64,000 nt of DNA. It comes from Acinetobacter pittii. Lineage in GTDB: Bacteria > Pseudomonadota > Gammaproteobacteria > Pseudomonadales > Moraxellaceae. Every line of letters starts with the position of its first letter. The first letter of the stretch is position 1. The stretch lies in contig NZ_CP139286.1 in NCBI RefSeq assembly GCF_034067285.1, positions 310,001 to 374,000 of the forward strand. The letters are read 5' to 3'. Position numbers and translations under genes: made by a program. Shown here piece after piece: positions 20,573 to 31,400 of the stretch. Under the pieces are notes generated by a model. That model had not been told where the DNA came from. It searched no databases and saw only the letters and a program-made list of their open reading frames with translations.

Positions 20573-20956
20573 TTATTGATTAATAATTACAATTCCGTCC
20601 ATTTCCACTAATGCACCTTTTGGTAAGCTTGCTACACCAAGCGCTGCACGTGCAGGGTAGGGTTGAGCAAAATATTCACCCATAATTTGGTTGACGAGTT
20701 GGAAATTTGATAGGTCAGTTAAAAAAATATTGAGCTTAGCAATATCTGCAAGTGACCCACCAGCAGCTTCACAAACTGCTTTTAAATTATCAAATACACG
20801 GCGAATTTGAGCTTCAATACCTTCTACAAGTTCCATACTGTATGGGTCTAAACCAATTTGCCCTGAAAGATATAGCGTATTGTCTACTAAAATAGCTTGA
20901 GAATAGGTGCCGATAGCAGCAGGGGCATTTTCAGTATGAATGACTTGGCGGGACAT
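20573..20956 (-). CDS. RidA/YjgF family enamine/imine deaminase
   Basis: 127 residues from the ATG at 20956, with GGAGAA just upstream; an ATG at 20989 would add an atypical N-terminus. The family motifs IGTYSQAI (about 15), [11 protein letters not shown] (about 28) and the C-terminal [21 protein letters not shown] with the catalytic Arg are all visible. RidA removes reactive 2-aminoacrylate and similar imines from PLP enzymes. It lies downstream of spoT on the same strand, as yjgF-like genes often do. Confidence 0.93.
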   Translation of the reverse strand: MSRQVIHTENAPAAIGTYSQAILVDNTLYLSGQIGLDPYSMELVEGIEAQIRRVFDNLKAVCEAAGGSLADIAKLNIFLTDLSNFQLVNQIMGEYFAQPYPARAALGVASLPKGALVEMDGIVIINQ

Positions 20957-21100
20957 TTGGTTCTCCTTGATTAAATCTATTTCCATCATAATCGATGATA
21001 GCTTTGGACAAAAGTACCATCGATTTAATTGATTAAGTGAATTTGGAAAGTTTGATTTTGTTAAGGAAACATAAATCTAGTCAATCATCTCTAGAGAAAC

Positions 21101-23206
21101 TTAGCTTACTTTTGAAATTTCCATTTGTGGCGTAGGGGCATCTAAACGTTCAATACGTGGGAAACCATAGTGCATGCGTAAATCACGGATGACTTTTGCA
21201 ATGTGCTTACGGTTATTCACTACAATATTCACAAAAGTTCTCTGCTCATTTGAGTGAACCATCTCTACACCAGCGTTATTTTTACGACATTGATAAATCA
21301 GATCTGATACCTGTTCATCATTCATCGCCATATAAATAGCAAGGTAGGCTGTAAAACGGACATCATCTACATCATCTGCTTTCCATTGAAGCGGCATAAT
21401 ATTTTCAGGGTGTAGATGTTGTTCATGTAGTAAGTTATGACAGCGAATACGGTGCACAATTAATCCACGACGTGTTAAGTGCCCTTGAATTGGATCGCCT
21501 AAAATTGGATTGCAGCAGTGTGCATATTTAACGTCGACACCTTCAGTGCTTTGAATAAGTCGATCTGAGTTTTCTACTTGTGGGTGTTTATCATGGGCAA
21601 ACAGGTGATTTGCTACAAGTTGAGGTAATAAATCGCCTACTGCAATTTGTTCAAACAATGTATTTTTATTATCGATATGACGCCATTGCAACAGATCTAG
21701 CCAATCAGCGTCAGAAAGATCATTGATTGAACGATTAAAGAGTTTCAGTGCACGAGAAAGGGCTTGCGCACCAACTAGACGTTGTTCTTCGATATCTTGA
21801 TCTTTAAGCACATGCTGTAATGCACGACGAGCTTTCTGCGTATTAATAAAACTTAGCCAGTCTGGGTTTGGTGTTGCCAAAACATCCGTAATAATCTCGA
21901 TAACCTGACCGCTAACTAATGGGGTAGAAAGTGGTTTAATCTCACCATCGACTTTTGCGCCAACGGCATGGTTACCTAAAAATAAACTTGCTGAATAAGC
22001 AAAATCAACTACGGTAGCGCCTTGTGGCAGCTCATGCAGTTGACCATGCGGTGTATATACCCAGATTTTTTCTTGGTGTAGGTAATCGAGTAAATCATTG
22101 AAAGTTGTTTTAGCACATTCGCCATCAATCAAGGTATTTAAGTTCTGCATTGAGGCTTGAATGGCAGAACGACAAGTTTGCGGCGCATTTTCGCCTAACA
22201 CGACCCCAAAACGAGCAGCTTTACGCATCAGCTCGGTTTGAATTGTAAGAGAGAGCGTCGTTTTTTCGCCTTTAAGCTTAATCAGTAAAGACTGGTTCCC
22301 GCCAGGTAATGGGCGACGAATATGGTCTTGATACTGGATAACCTGAAAGTTTTCTCTTAATGCTTCGACTAAGCGGTCACAGTCGGCAATAGACTGTAAA
22401 ACGATTTCAAAAGCATGACTATGGGTAAGCTCTTGGAGATCCATCTCGTTTTTAACGAAATGGCGTAATAATTCGATATTGTTATTTTTCTTTTTAATAC
22501 GGCCTTGAATATGATAATTATGTAGAAGTTCAGCGAGGTTTTGTTCCCAAATACTTTGATATTTACAGCGTTCTGGCTTTGTTTGAAGCAGTGCATTTTG
22601 AACATTATCAAACATATCTAGATCAAGGTTTTGATAACAGAGATTCTCTAGATTATCGCCCATTTCATTCATGCCGACTAATCTTGCCATCGGTACAAAT
22701 ATATCAAAAGTTTCTTGAGCAATACGGGCACGTTTATCTGGACGCAGAGCACCTAGAGTTGTCATATTATGATAGCGATCTGCTAATTTAATAATGATGA
22801 CACGCGGATCTTGTAAGGTTGCTTGCAAGATTTTTCGGAATGAAGCTGCCTTGTTATATTCTTTATCGCTTGATTGGCTAAGTTTGGTTACACCATCGAC
22901 TAGCTCGGCAACGGTTAGGCCAAATTTCTCAATAATATCTTCTTTTGTATATTGAGTATCTTCAATAACATCATGCAAAAGTGCTGCCATTAAAGTTTCA
23001 GCATCTAAACGCATGTTTGCAAGAATGCAGCTTACCGCAATCGGATGCAAAATATAGGGTTCGCCACTTTTACGTGTAATGCCAGTGTGCGCTAGATCGG
23101 CAAAATCGCAGGCAGCAAGCACTTTTTCGACTTCGCTTACCGATAAGTAAGGGTCGATAATTAATTTAAGCTGTTGCTTGGCTTGGCTGACCTCTTCGCC
23201 TGGCAT
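21101..23206 (-). CDS. spoT: SpoT, (p)ppGpp hydrolase with degenerate synthetase domain
   Basis: 701 residues. The N-terminal HD hydrolase is intact: His54, HD at 78-79, ED at 82-83 and the later KLADRYHNM. The region of the synthetase domain (about 230-370) lacks its hallmarks: the DIYA/GxRV strand reads HAFEIVLQ, the KANGYQSLHT loop reads PLPGGNQSLL and the EVQIRT strand reads SLTIQTELM. TGS (about 385-450) and C-terminal ACT domains follow. It should therefore degrade but not make (p)ppGpp. A hydrolase-only SpoT is known for A. baumannii. The gene order rpoZ-spoT-ridA is conserved. Confidence 0.95.
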   Translation of the reverse strand: MPGEEVSQAKQQLKLIIDPYLSVSEVEKVLAACDFADLAHTGITRKSGEPYILHPIAVSCILANMRLDAETLMAALLHDVIEDTQYTKEDIIEKFGLTVAELVDGVTKLSQSSDKEYNKAASFRKILQATLQDPRVIIIKLADRYHNMTTLGALRPDKRARIAQETFDIFVPMARLVGMNEMGDNLENLCYQNLDLDMFDNVQNALLQTKPERCKYQSIWEQNLAELLHNYHIQGRIKKKNNNIELLRHFVKNEMDLQELTHSHAFEIVLQSIADCDRLVEALRENFQVIQYQDHIRRPLPGGNQSLLIKLKGEKTTLSLTIQTELMRKAARFGVVLGENAPQTCRSAIQASMQNLNTLIDGECAKTTFNDLLDYLHQEKIWVYTPHGQLHELPQGATVVDFAYSASLFLGNHAVGAKVDGEIKPLSTPLVSGQVIEIITDVLATPNPDWLSFINTQKARRALQHVLKDQDIEEQRLVGAQALSRALKLFNRSINDLSDADWLDLLQWRHIDNKNTLFEQIAVGDLLPQLVANHLFAHDKHPQVENSDRLIQSTEGVDVKYAHCCNPILGDPIQGHLTRRGLIVHRIRCHNLLHEQHLHPENIMPLQWKADDVDDVRFTAYLAIYMAMNDEQVSDLIYQCRKNNAGVEMVHSNEQRTFVNIVVNNRKHIAKVIRDLRMHYGFPRIERLDAPTPQMEISKVS

Positions 23207-23364
23207 AAATCACCCTTTTTCCTATTGCTGAAAAACTAAATCTATCTGCTTCTTAATGAAAAGCATATTGCGGAACTTGTCAATTTTTTCATTTGAAAAA
23301 GTGTATTTTTTTTTCAATGAAAATAATTGCTTTTCCCAATATGTTTGAATATGGCGCAAAGCCA

Positions 23365-23395
23365 AATAAAAAACCATCGCAAAAAAACGATGGTT
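23365..23395 (-). terminator. Intrinsic terminator after rpoZ
   Basis: AACCATCG and CGATGGTT (23372-23379 and 23388-23395) with an A-run giving T residues at the 3' end on the minus strand. spoT then begins from its own promoter in 23207-23364. Confidence 0.75.
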
Positions 23396-23415
23396 TTTTT
23401 ATGAAACAGAGTGAA

Positions 23416-23694
23416 TTAGAAAGAAAAACCTTCTAAATTCAAGCTGTTTGTAGAAAGGGCAAGATCAAGACTAGAAGTTTGGTAATCTTGCTCACGTTGT
23501 TTAAGAATTTCTTTCGTAACGTGCCCTGCCGCGATTTCGCGTAAAGAAACTACAGTCGGTTTGTCGTTATCCCATTCTACAGTTGGCTCCATGCCTTGAC
23601 GTGCCAATTGACGAGCACGTTTACTTGCAACGAGCACAAGCTCAAAACGGTTGTCTACATGATCTAAACAATCTTCAACGGTGACGCGTGCCAT
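23416..23694 (-). CDS. rpoZ: RNA polymerase omega subunit
   Basis: 92 residues (E. coli 91). The conserved start [30 protein letters not shown] is diagnostic for omega, which binds the beta-prime subunit and contributes to the ppGpp site of RNA polymerase. Lies between gmk and spoT as in many gammaproteobacteria, 72 bases after gmk. Confidence 0.98.
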   Translation of the reverse strand: MARVTVEDCLDHVDNRFELVLVASKRARQLARQGMEPTVEWDNDKPTVVSLREIAAGHVTKEILKQREQDYQTSSLDLALSTNSLNLEGFSF

Positions 23695-23766
23695 AAAAGT
23701 TCTCGTTTTGGAATGGTGAATTTGAACAGACTAAATAGTATAAAAGGCTTTCGACCTAGACTCAAG

Positions 23767-24396
23767 TTATTCCTGTTTTGGTTGAGGAGTAATCAAGTCT
23801 TGGATTAATGTTTGATGACGTTTTGCTTGCTGAGATAGCACTAAACGGTTCGCTGTAATCACAGCTTCAAGCTCATGTAAGGCTTTATTAAAATCATCAT
23901 TGATAATGATGTAATCAAAGTTCGTGTAGTGCTGCATATCTTCTACTGCACAGCTTAAACGATGCTCAATGACTTCAACTGAGTCAGTGCCGCGATTAGA
24001 TAAACGCTGACGCAGATCAAATTGAGTTGGAGGCAAAATAAATATTTGCTTTGATTCAGGGAAAAGTTTGCGGACTTGTTCTGCACCTTGCCAATCAATT
24101 TCAAGTAAGACATCGTGTCCTTGAGCTAACTGTTGTTTTACCGTAGCTTGAGAAGTGCCATAGTAGTTACCAAATACTTCGGCGTATTCGATAAAGCCAT
24201 CATGGTTGACTTGGTCTAGAAATTCATCTTTTGTAGTGAAGTGATAGTGAACACCATCTAACTCACCGGGACGTTGACCTCGGGTTGTATGCGAGACTGA
24301 AACATGTAAATTGCTCACACGGTCAAGCAGGGCTTTTACCAAAGATGTTTTGCCCGTTCCTGATGCAGCAGAAACGACAAACAATAGACCCGACAT
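23767..24396 (-). CDS. gmk: Guanylate kinase
   Basis: 209 residues from the ATG at 24396 (MSGLLFVVSAASGTGKTSL); an upstream ATG at 24474 would add 26 residues foreign to the family and run into the ispH promoter. The P-loop SAASGTGKTS (about 9-18), GMP-binding SHTTRGQRPGE (about 37) and the IDWQGAEQV segment are all present. Makes GDP from GMP. Divergent from ispH with 122 bases between starts. Confidence 0.97.
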   Translation of the reverse strand: MSGLLFVVSAASGTGKTSLVKALLDRVSNLHVSVSHTTRGQRPGELDGVHYHFTTKDEFLDQVNHDGFIEYAEVFGNYYGTSQATVKQQLAQGHDVLLEIDWQGAEQVRKLFPESKQIFILPPTQFDLRQRLSNRGTDSVEVIEHRLSCAVEDMQHYTNFDYIIINDDFNKALHELEAVITANRLVLSQQAKRHQTLIQDLITPQPKQE

Positions 24397-24518
24397 GATA
24401 TTTTTCCTGATATGATAAAATATCTTCGCTATTGTAGTGTACCGTGCGTTTAAACTGAATAGTTTTAATTGCAAATATTCAAGAGAAATTCCCCTGTTTT
24501 ATTAATTTTGAGGCTGTT

Positions 24519-25469
24519 ATGGAAATTGTGTTAGCTAATCCGCGTGGTTTTTGTGCCGGTGTTGATCGAGCCATAGCAATCGTCAATCGGGCTTTGGAAT
24601 GTTTCAACCCTCCTATTTATGTACGTCATGAAGTTGTACACAATAAATTTGTGGTTGATGACTTACGTCAGAGAGGGGCCGTTTTTGTTGATGAACTAGA
24701 TCAGGTTCCAGATGACTCAATTGTAATTTTTAGTGCGCACGGTGTTTCAAAAGCAGTTCAACAGGAAGCTGAACGCCGAGGTTTAAAAGTTTTCGATGCA
24801 ACTTGTCCTTTAGTGACTAAAGTTCATATTGAAGTGACTAAATATGCGCGTGAAGGTACTGAAGCCATTTTAATTGGTCATGAAGGGCACCCGGAAGTCG
24901 AAGGCACAATGGGCCAATATGACAAATTAAAAGGCGGTGATATTTATTTGGTTGAAGATGAGGCTGATGTTGCTGCACTCACCGTACGACATCCTGAAAA
25001 GCTTGCATTTGTAACGCAAACAACGCTATCTATTGATGATACAGCTAAAGTTATTGATGCTTTGCGTGCTAAATTTCCGCATATTCAGGGTCCTCGTAAA
25101 GATGACATTTGCTACGCTACTCAAAACAGACAAGATGCTGTACGTGATTTAGCAGAAAAATGCGATGTGGTATTGGTTGTAGGTTCACCGAACTCATCAA
25201 ATTCAAATCGATTGCGTGAGCTTGCAGAGCGTATGGGTAAAGCTGCTTACCTTGTAGATAATGCTGATCAGTTAGAGCAGTCATGGTTCAATGAGACTTG
25301 CAAGATCGGCGTTACCGCTGGTGCTTCTGCGCCAGAAATCTTGATTAAACAAGTTATTCAACGTTTACAAGATTGGGGTGCTCAAGCACCGAAAGAGTTA
25401 GAAGGGCGTGAAGAGAATATTACTTTTAGCCTTCCTAAAGAATTACGCATTCATGTGACTCAAGCATAA
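24519..25469 (+). CDS. ispH: 4-hydroxy-3-methylbut-2-enyl diphosphate reductase
   Basis: 316 residues, the standard length. Last enzyme of the MEP isoprenoid pathway. Cluster-binding cysteines appear in RGFCAGV (Cys12), DATCPLV (about 96) and [10 protein letters not shown] (about 194); the HGV and [11 protein letters not shown] histidine motifs and the catalytic Glu in VTQTTLS context are also present. Followed by an intrinsic terminator. Confidence 0.98.
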   Translation: MEIVLANPRGFCAGVDRAIAIVNRALECFNPPIYVRHEVVHNKFVVDDLRQRGAVFVDELDQVPDDSIVIFSAHGVSKAVQQEAERRGLKVFDATCPLVTKVHIEVTKYAREGTEAILIGHEGHPEVEGTMGQYDKLKGGDIYLVEDEADVAALTVRHPEKLAFVTQTTLSIDDTAKVIDALRAKFPHIQGPRKDDICYATQNRQDAVRDLAEKCDVVLVVGSPNSSNSNRLRELAERMGKAAYLVDNADQLEQSWFNETCKIGVTAGASAPEILIKQVIQRLQDWGAQAPKELEGREENITFSLPKELRIHVTQA

Positions 25470-25507
25470 AGTGTGACTTATTTAACATACTGATTTTAAA
25501 ATAGTTA

Positions 25508-25546
25508 AACAGATAATTGTTGATATGACAGTTATCTGTTTTTTTA
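25508..25546 (+). terminator. Intrinsic terminator after ispH
   Basis: AACAGATAA (25508-25516) pairs with TTATCTGTT (25532-25540), followed by a T-run. Confidence 0.8.
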
Positions 25547-25640
25547 TACCCTTTATCTGCTTTGTATTTGTTTTGTAAACATAAGGCGTAAAATTTAATT
25601 AATAAATAAAAAATTTTTAAGTTTATTTGGGGTTCTGGGG

Positions 25641-26114
25641 ATGAGGGGAATTATTCCGCAAGACGGGTTCACCTTGGTTGAACTTATGGTGACGATTGCG
25701 GTCATGGCTATTATCGCGATGATGGCTGCGCCGTCTATGTCAAATTTATTAGAAAGCAAACGACTAGATGAAAATCAACGAGACCTAATCAATACTTTGT
25801 CAGAATCAAAGAGCCAAGCAATACTTGGTCGCCAAGATGTATCCATTAATCTGAATTCAACAGCCTCAAATACACCGACTTCTTTTAATTGGAAAGCTGC
25901 TTCCAATAGCACTCTTGAGCTTAAAAATATCGCTGCTAATGGTACACAGAGCTCATCAACAGCGACGACTTTAACTTTTAATGCAAATGGAGTGGTAACC
26001 AATATTACTCAAGATACGCTTTTATCTATTTGTAATTCAAAAATAAATAAAAAGAAAATTATCATTTTAACGAAGCTTGGCACATTAATTTTTAAAGCTG
26101 AGGAGACATGTTAA
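25641..26114 (+). CDS. fimU: FimU/FimT-type (GspH-like) minor pilin
   Basis: 157 residues. Class III signal peptide ending in Gly9, then FTLVELMVTIAVMAIIAMMAAPSM, and a GspH-like beta domain with NANGVVTN near the C-terminus. It primes pilus assembly together with PilV, PilW, PilX and PilE. A GGGGTTCTGGGG stretch provides the ribosome site. First gene of a tightly coupled cluster: its TAA overlaps the pilV ATG. The names fimU and fimT are both used in Acinetobacter. Confidence 0.9.
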   Translation: MRGIIPQDGFTLVELMVTIAVMAIIAMMAAPSMSNLLESKRLDENQRDLINTLSESKSQAILGRQDVSINLNSTASNTPTSFNWKAASNSTLELKNIAANGTQSSSTATTLTFNANGVVTNITQDTLLSICNSKINKKKIIILTKLGTLIFKAEETC

Positions 26115-26668
26115 TGCGGGGCTCTAATCAAAAAGCTCAAGCTGGGGTTGGTTTATTAGAAGTATTGGTCGCCTTAATTTTACTTGCGATAGGAATTTTA
26201 GGATATGTCGCTTTGCAAATTCGGGCTATGGATGCTTCTTCAGAAGCATTAAGTAAATCTCAAGCCATGATGATTATGAGAGGGTTAGCAGAAAATATTC
26301 GCGTAAATAATTCTCAAGCTAGTCAATATCCTGCATTTGTTCGTAGTTATAGCAATTATTCATCTGCTACTGCAGCTCCGACTTCCTGTTTCAATGCCGC
26401 TTGTACGCCTTCTCAACTTGCTCAATTTGATGCATATCAAGCAGCAAGAAATGCTGATCAACTTGGCATGAAAATCACAATGACAAATTGTCCTGGAGTT
26501 ACAACCACAATGGCCCAGCAGAGGCAGTGTTTGTTTGTTTTTTGGGGGAAAACCTCTCCGGTAATTACAACAAATGGGGAAAGTACTAGCGCGGATGTGT
26601 CGAGCTGTATGAGTACAGACGGTGTTTATGCCAATAATTCAAATTGTTTGATGATGGAGGCATATTAA
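26114..26668 (+). CDS. pilV: PilV minor pilin
   Basis: 184 residues from the ATG at 26114; an ATG six bases earlier lies too near the AGGAG site. Prepilin motif G-VGLLEVLVALILLAIGILG (the PilV signature, Gly before Val at about residue 11), with QIRAMDAS after the helix. Cysteine-rich C-terminal half (CFNAACTP, NCPG, CLF, CM, NCL). Overlaps its neighbours by TAATG at both ends. Confidence 0.93.
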   Translation: MRGSNQKAQAGVGLLEVLVALILLAIGILGYVALQIRAMDASSEALSKSQAMMIMRGLAENIRVNNSQASQYPAFVRSYSNYSSATAAPTSCFNAACTPSQLAQFDAYQAARNADQLGMKITMTNCPGVTTTMAQQRQCLFVFWGKTSPVITTNGESTSADVSSCMSTDGVYANNSNCLMMEAY

Positions 26669-27669
26669 TGGCTCACTCATTTGTATCGTGGAAACAACGA
26701 GGCTTTACATTAATTGAGCTTATGGTTGCATTGGCTTTAGGCCTAATTTTAGTAGCTGCAGCAACTCAACTATTTATTGGTGGACTTTTATCAAGCCGTC
26801 TACAAAAAGCAAATGCTGAAATACAAGATAGCGGTATTTTTGGTTTGGAATATATTGCCCGTGATATACGCCTTCTAAATTATGGAAATGTAACCAACCC
26901 AATATTAACTGATATGACGCCTTGGGGCGGCGTTGTGCTAACTGGTTCAACAGCAACTAATAATAACACTGTTAATTTTGTCCCTAATGTCGGAGCAAAT
27001 ACTTATATTGCTGACACATTATTGAGCCGTGGTGCAGGCGATACGGTAAGTACAGTGAGCAATCACTGGAAAGGTCTTACAAATATACAGAATAGTTCAA
27101 ATGCAGCTGTGCAAAGTGATCAATTGACGATTCAATTTATTGCGCCTACGAATATGACTAATTGTGAAGGTGTGAATGTTCTTGCAGGAGATTTAATAGT
27201 AGAGCGTTATTTTTTACGACTGGATAGCAATGGTACCTCCCAGCAAGATTATGCACTTGCATGTGATGCAAATACTCCCTCTATTGTAGCCACAGCTCAA
27301 CCGACCACGATTGCCGGGTTGGGCGACGCTGGTCAAATTGTATTGCCGCGTATTGATCATTTTCATGTGCTGTTTGGTGCAAAAAATGCGGCTGGCAATT
27401 TTGCTTATTATACCATTCCCCAATATCGCGTTGCTGCACAGGCTGCCCGAGATGCCACACCATCTGTGATGCCGCCACGAATTCTTTTAATACAAATATC
27501 TGTATTAGCGCGCTCTACTAATAATGCTCAAAACAAAGCAATAGATCCGGCGCAGTCTTTTTTTATGTTAGATCAGACCGTGCATGCTTCTGATAATACA
27601 ACTCGATTCTTACGCCGTACTTATAACGTAACAATTGCTCTACGCAATGCGATGGGGGAAAGTCTGTGA
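26668..27669 (+). CDS. pilW: PilW minor pilin (ComB-like)
   Basis: 333 residues from the ATG at 26668, which has ATGGAGG upstream and overlaps the pilV stop; an in-frame TTG at 26644 is rejected. Prepilin motif [29 protein letters not shown], the PilW signature. The corresponding competence gene in A. baylyi is called comB. The large periplasmic domain contains two widely spaced cysteines. Ends overlapping the GTG start of pilX. Confidence 0.92.
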   Translation: MAHSFVSWKQRGFTLIELMVALALGLILVAAATQLFIGGLLSSRLQKANAEIQDSGIFGLEYIARDIRLLNYGNVTNPILTDMTPWGGVVLTGSTATNNNTVNFVPNVGANTYIADTLLSRGAGDTVSTVSNHWKGLTNIQNSSNAAVQSDQLTIQFIAPTNMTNCEGVNVLAGDLIVERYFLRLDSNGTSQQDYALACDANTPSIVATAQPTTIAGLGDAGQIVLPRIDHFHVLFGAKNAAGNFAYYTIPQYRVAAQAARDATPSVMPPRILLIQISVLARSTNNAQNKAIDPAQSFFMLDQTVHASDNTTRFLRRTYNVTIALRNAMGESL

Positions 27670-28475
27670 CCCATTTAACTCATAAAGGTAGATCTAAAGA
27701 AAAAGGGGCAACCCTTATTGTTGTGCTTATTATTTTATTGCTTGTTATTTCTGTAGGTGTTTTAGCAATAAGAGTGGCTATTGTTTCTTTAAAAGTTGCT
27801 ACCAATAGCCAAGTTAGCCAATTAAATTTTCAGTCATCTGACACGCCTTTAGAACTCATTGTACAGATGAATCCTACTACCCTAACTAATATTACTAATG
27901 TGATTGGGGCGGCGCTCAAAGAGCATGAAAGTAACCCAGGTGCAGAATACAACTTTTGTTATAAACCTGTTTCTACAGCAACAAATTTTGCTCAGACCAG
28001 AGGTGCAAGTTTACTTCGAGCAGGAAGCGCTAATAATGCAGTCGTTGAAGATGGCGGCGTAGCGGGTTTCTGTGATTTAACAAGTGACTATGGAAGTAAT
28101 CGCCAAGCAGTGGTTACTCAAGTTGCTGTAAGTATTCCAACAGATGCTGCTAGTGATATTCCAGGTTCAAATTTACCGCGAGGAACAAATACTTCGGAAG
28201 GTACACAACTTCCTAAAAGCATGTTGTCTACGCAGCGTATTCGAGTGATTACAACAGCTTTTTTACCAGCCTATGCATCTACCTCTATCGAAACTTTACA
28301 AAGAGATTGCTTAAGCACGAGTTCGGCAAAAATTAGCGACAATTTTGATACCACTTTAACAGCTAAACAAACATTGGCTGAGTGTTTAGCAAATCATAAC
28401 GTGCCTTTTAGTACTCAAGTTCAAGAATTTAACTATACCAATAAGCTCACTCAAATTACGGCACCGGGTTCATAA
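27666..28475 (+). CDS. pilX: PilX minor pilin
   Basis: 269 residues from a GTG start at 27666 that overlaps the pilW stop; GGGGGAAAG lies just upstream. The N-terminal motif KG-ATLIVVLIILLLVISVGVLA is the PilX type, lacking the usual Glu5, which places it at the pilus tip. The rest is Thr/Asn/Ser-rich. The TAA overlaps the pilY1 ATG (TAATG). Confidence 0.9.
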   Translation: MTHLTHKGRSKEKGATLIVVLIILLLVISVGVLAIRVAIVSLKVATNSQVSQLNFQSSDTPLELIVQMNPTTLTNITNVIGAALKEHESNPGAEYNFCYKPVSTATNFAQTRGASLLRAGSANNAVVEDGGVAGFCDLTSDYGSNRQAVVTQVAVSIPTDAASDIPGSNLPRGTNTSEGTQLPKSMLSTQRIRVITTAFLPAYASTSIETLQRDCLSTSSAKISDNFDTTLTAKQTLAECLANHNVPFSTQVQEFNYTNKLTQITAPGS

Positions 28476-31400
28476 TGGGGAATATCGTGAAACTAAAATT
28501 GAAGAATTTTAAGCCAAATAATTTATGGTATGCCATCTGTTCGAGTTCGGTTGCTTTTACATGGTTGATGACAAGCTCTGTGGTGCAGGCAAGTGATTTA
28601 CAAATTTATGCTTCACCTACAGCGGGTAAAAAAACCATTGTGATGATGTTGGATACATCAGGAAGTATGACCAATAATAGTTATGGTGAAAACCGGCTGG
28701 CTATGCTTAAAAATGGTATGAATGCTTTTTTAGCCAGCAATAATCCAGTTTTAAATGATACTCGTGTGGGCTTGGGGAATTTCTCTGCCAATGGTGATAG
28801 TCGAAGTGGACAAATTTTGGTGGCTGCTGCTCCTTTAGGAGATGCGAGTACTTTAAATACGGTAGGTTCTCAGCGTTATAAATTAAAACAGGCCGTTGCA
28901 AATTTAACTGCTGGTGGGTCAACGCCCTCAGCACATGCTTATGCAGAAGCTGCTGCTTATTTAATGGGTACAACGACCTATTCAGAGACGAATTATGCTA
29001 TTCGAAAAGATAGCTATGTAAAGCGTGTGCGAAAATCTGATAATAGGACGGAATACTCATATTGTACGAATTATCGCGATTCACAAATTGATACGGCAAA
29101 TTTATGGCAACCTTGCCGCTCTAGTAACTATTGGAGTAACTGGTCAACCGCTAATCCGGGTGTGGATACGGCAACCGCCTATGATACTTCGTCGGATTGG
29201 ACCTATTCTTATACTTATTACTACACTACTTTTAACTATGCGATAGCAAACGCAGATAGTGGCATTCCAAAATCAAAAACAAATGATACGACAAGCAATC
29301 CAAATATTGTTGTAGATAGAAATGCTTCTAACTTAAATGCCATTTACCAATCTCCTTTGCCTGCGGTGGCCAATCGTCAAAGTTGTGATGGGCAAGGTAT
29401 TTACTTTTTATCAGATGGTGAACCGAACAATACAACAAATACACGTTCGGCAAGTGTCATGTCGACAGCCCTAGGCGGTACTTTGGGAGCAAATTTTACT
29501 TGTTCTGGAGGTTTATCTAACACTACAGCAGACTCTGGTTGGGCCTGTATGGGGGAGTTTGCAAAACGACTATTTGATAAAACAAAGAATCCCGCCGGGG
29601 TTTCTATTCAAACAGCATTTGTTGGTTTTGGTAGTGACTTTTCTAGTTTAAGTTCTTCTGATGTAAAAAATGCCTGTCGTTTAAGTTCGAGAACCCAATC
29701 TGACCGTAGAAGTGATGATAATTGTTCGCCGAATCAGACCACAAATGCGGTCACTGCACCTGGTTATGGAAATGGAGGCTTTTTCCCTACCCAAAGTGCG
29801 CAAGGTGTAACAGACAGCGTTATCGCATTTATTACTAACATCGGAAAAGTTCCTTTAGAACCCTTAACCACAGGAGCTATCTCTGTTCCTTATGATGCAC
29901 TAAATCCTAAAAATTTACAGGAATATGGTTACTTACGTGCTTTTGAGCCAAATCCAGCAAATGCTTATTTAACTTGGCGAGGCAACCTAAAAAAATACCA
30001 TGTTGTTTTATCGGGAACAAATGCTGGTGCTTTTGAAGCTAATACTGGTGGGTTGGTTTACAACGCAACTGGGGCATTTAGAACGGGTACGAAAGATTAT
30101 TGGAATAGCTCTACTTATAATGATGGAGGTAAAGTCTTTTTTGGCGGTTCATATGCAAAAGTTCCTTTACCAATTACTGGACAAAATGAAACACGTGATG
30201 AAGAAGGAAATATCACAAAATATTATTACGTAGTACAAACTAAAATCCGCAACTTATTTACTGATGTTTCCGCTGTTGCAGCGGATGGTAGCTTAACGAA
30301 GCTATCAACTTCTGGAACTAATTTGCTAAAAATTCCAGCTGCTCCACCAGAAGGAACTAATCCTTTTGATAGTGTGGCTAATACAGCAAGTTATGTTTTA
30401 GGAAAATTTAATGCATCGACTGGACAAGATATTTTAAAAGCTTTCCCAATTAGCTTGAAATTAAAAATATTAAATTATCTAGGTTATTCAACTGATATTA
30501 GCGCTACGACTTTACCTTCGTCATTAGTTACATCGAATGAACCCTATTTATCGATGGGCGGTAGTATTCATTCTTTACCGGTACAGCTTACCTATAATGG
30601 AACATTAGATGAAAATGGGAATTTAACATCTGCGCGTGAACAATCCATTCTCTATGGAACGATGGAAGGCGGTTTGCATATTGTGGATGCCTCAACTGGT
30701 ATAGAACAAATGGCTTTCGTTCCTGCCGATATTTTAAATGATCCAGTCGCTTCAAAAGCTTTAGTTGTTGGTCAAAGTGATGCTACAGCTCCTGCTCACG
30801 GTATGGATGGGGCTTGGGTATCTGACCCTGCATATAGTATTACTACAACGGGAAGTGGTAGCTCCGCAGTATCAAAAGTGACTGCAAAGCAAATGAATAT
30901 TTATGGTGGCATGCGAATGGGGGGCAGCAGTTATTATGGCTTAAATGTCTTAAATCCTGCTTCACCTAAGCTCCTCTTTCGAGTAGGAGCAGACCAAACT
31001 GATTATAGTCGTATGGGGCAGAGTTGGTCTAAACCTGTACTTGCAAATATACGTTATAACGGAGTTATTAAACGGGTCATGATTGTTGGTGGTGGCTACG
31101 ACCAATGTTATGAAAACCCGAATATTACCTTGAATAACTCTTGCTTTACGAATGGAAAAGCAAAAGGAAACGCTGTCTATATTATTGATGCTAAAACTGG
31201 GGAACGCTTATGGTGGACTAGTGATACAGGCTCTAGTGTAGATAACTCTAATATGAAGCACAGTATTGTGAGTCGTATTAGTACCTTAGATCGAGATGCT
31301 GATGGTTTAGTAGACCATTTATATTTTGGCGATTTAGGTGGACAAGTTTTCCGTATCGATCTTAATAATAACCAGACCAAAACAAATTCAACTTATAGTA

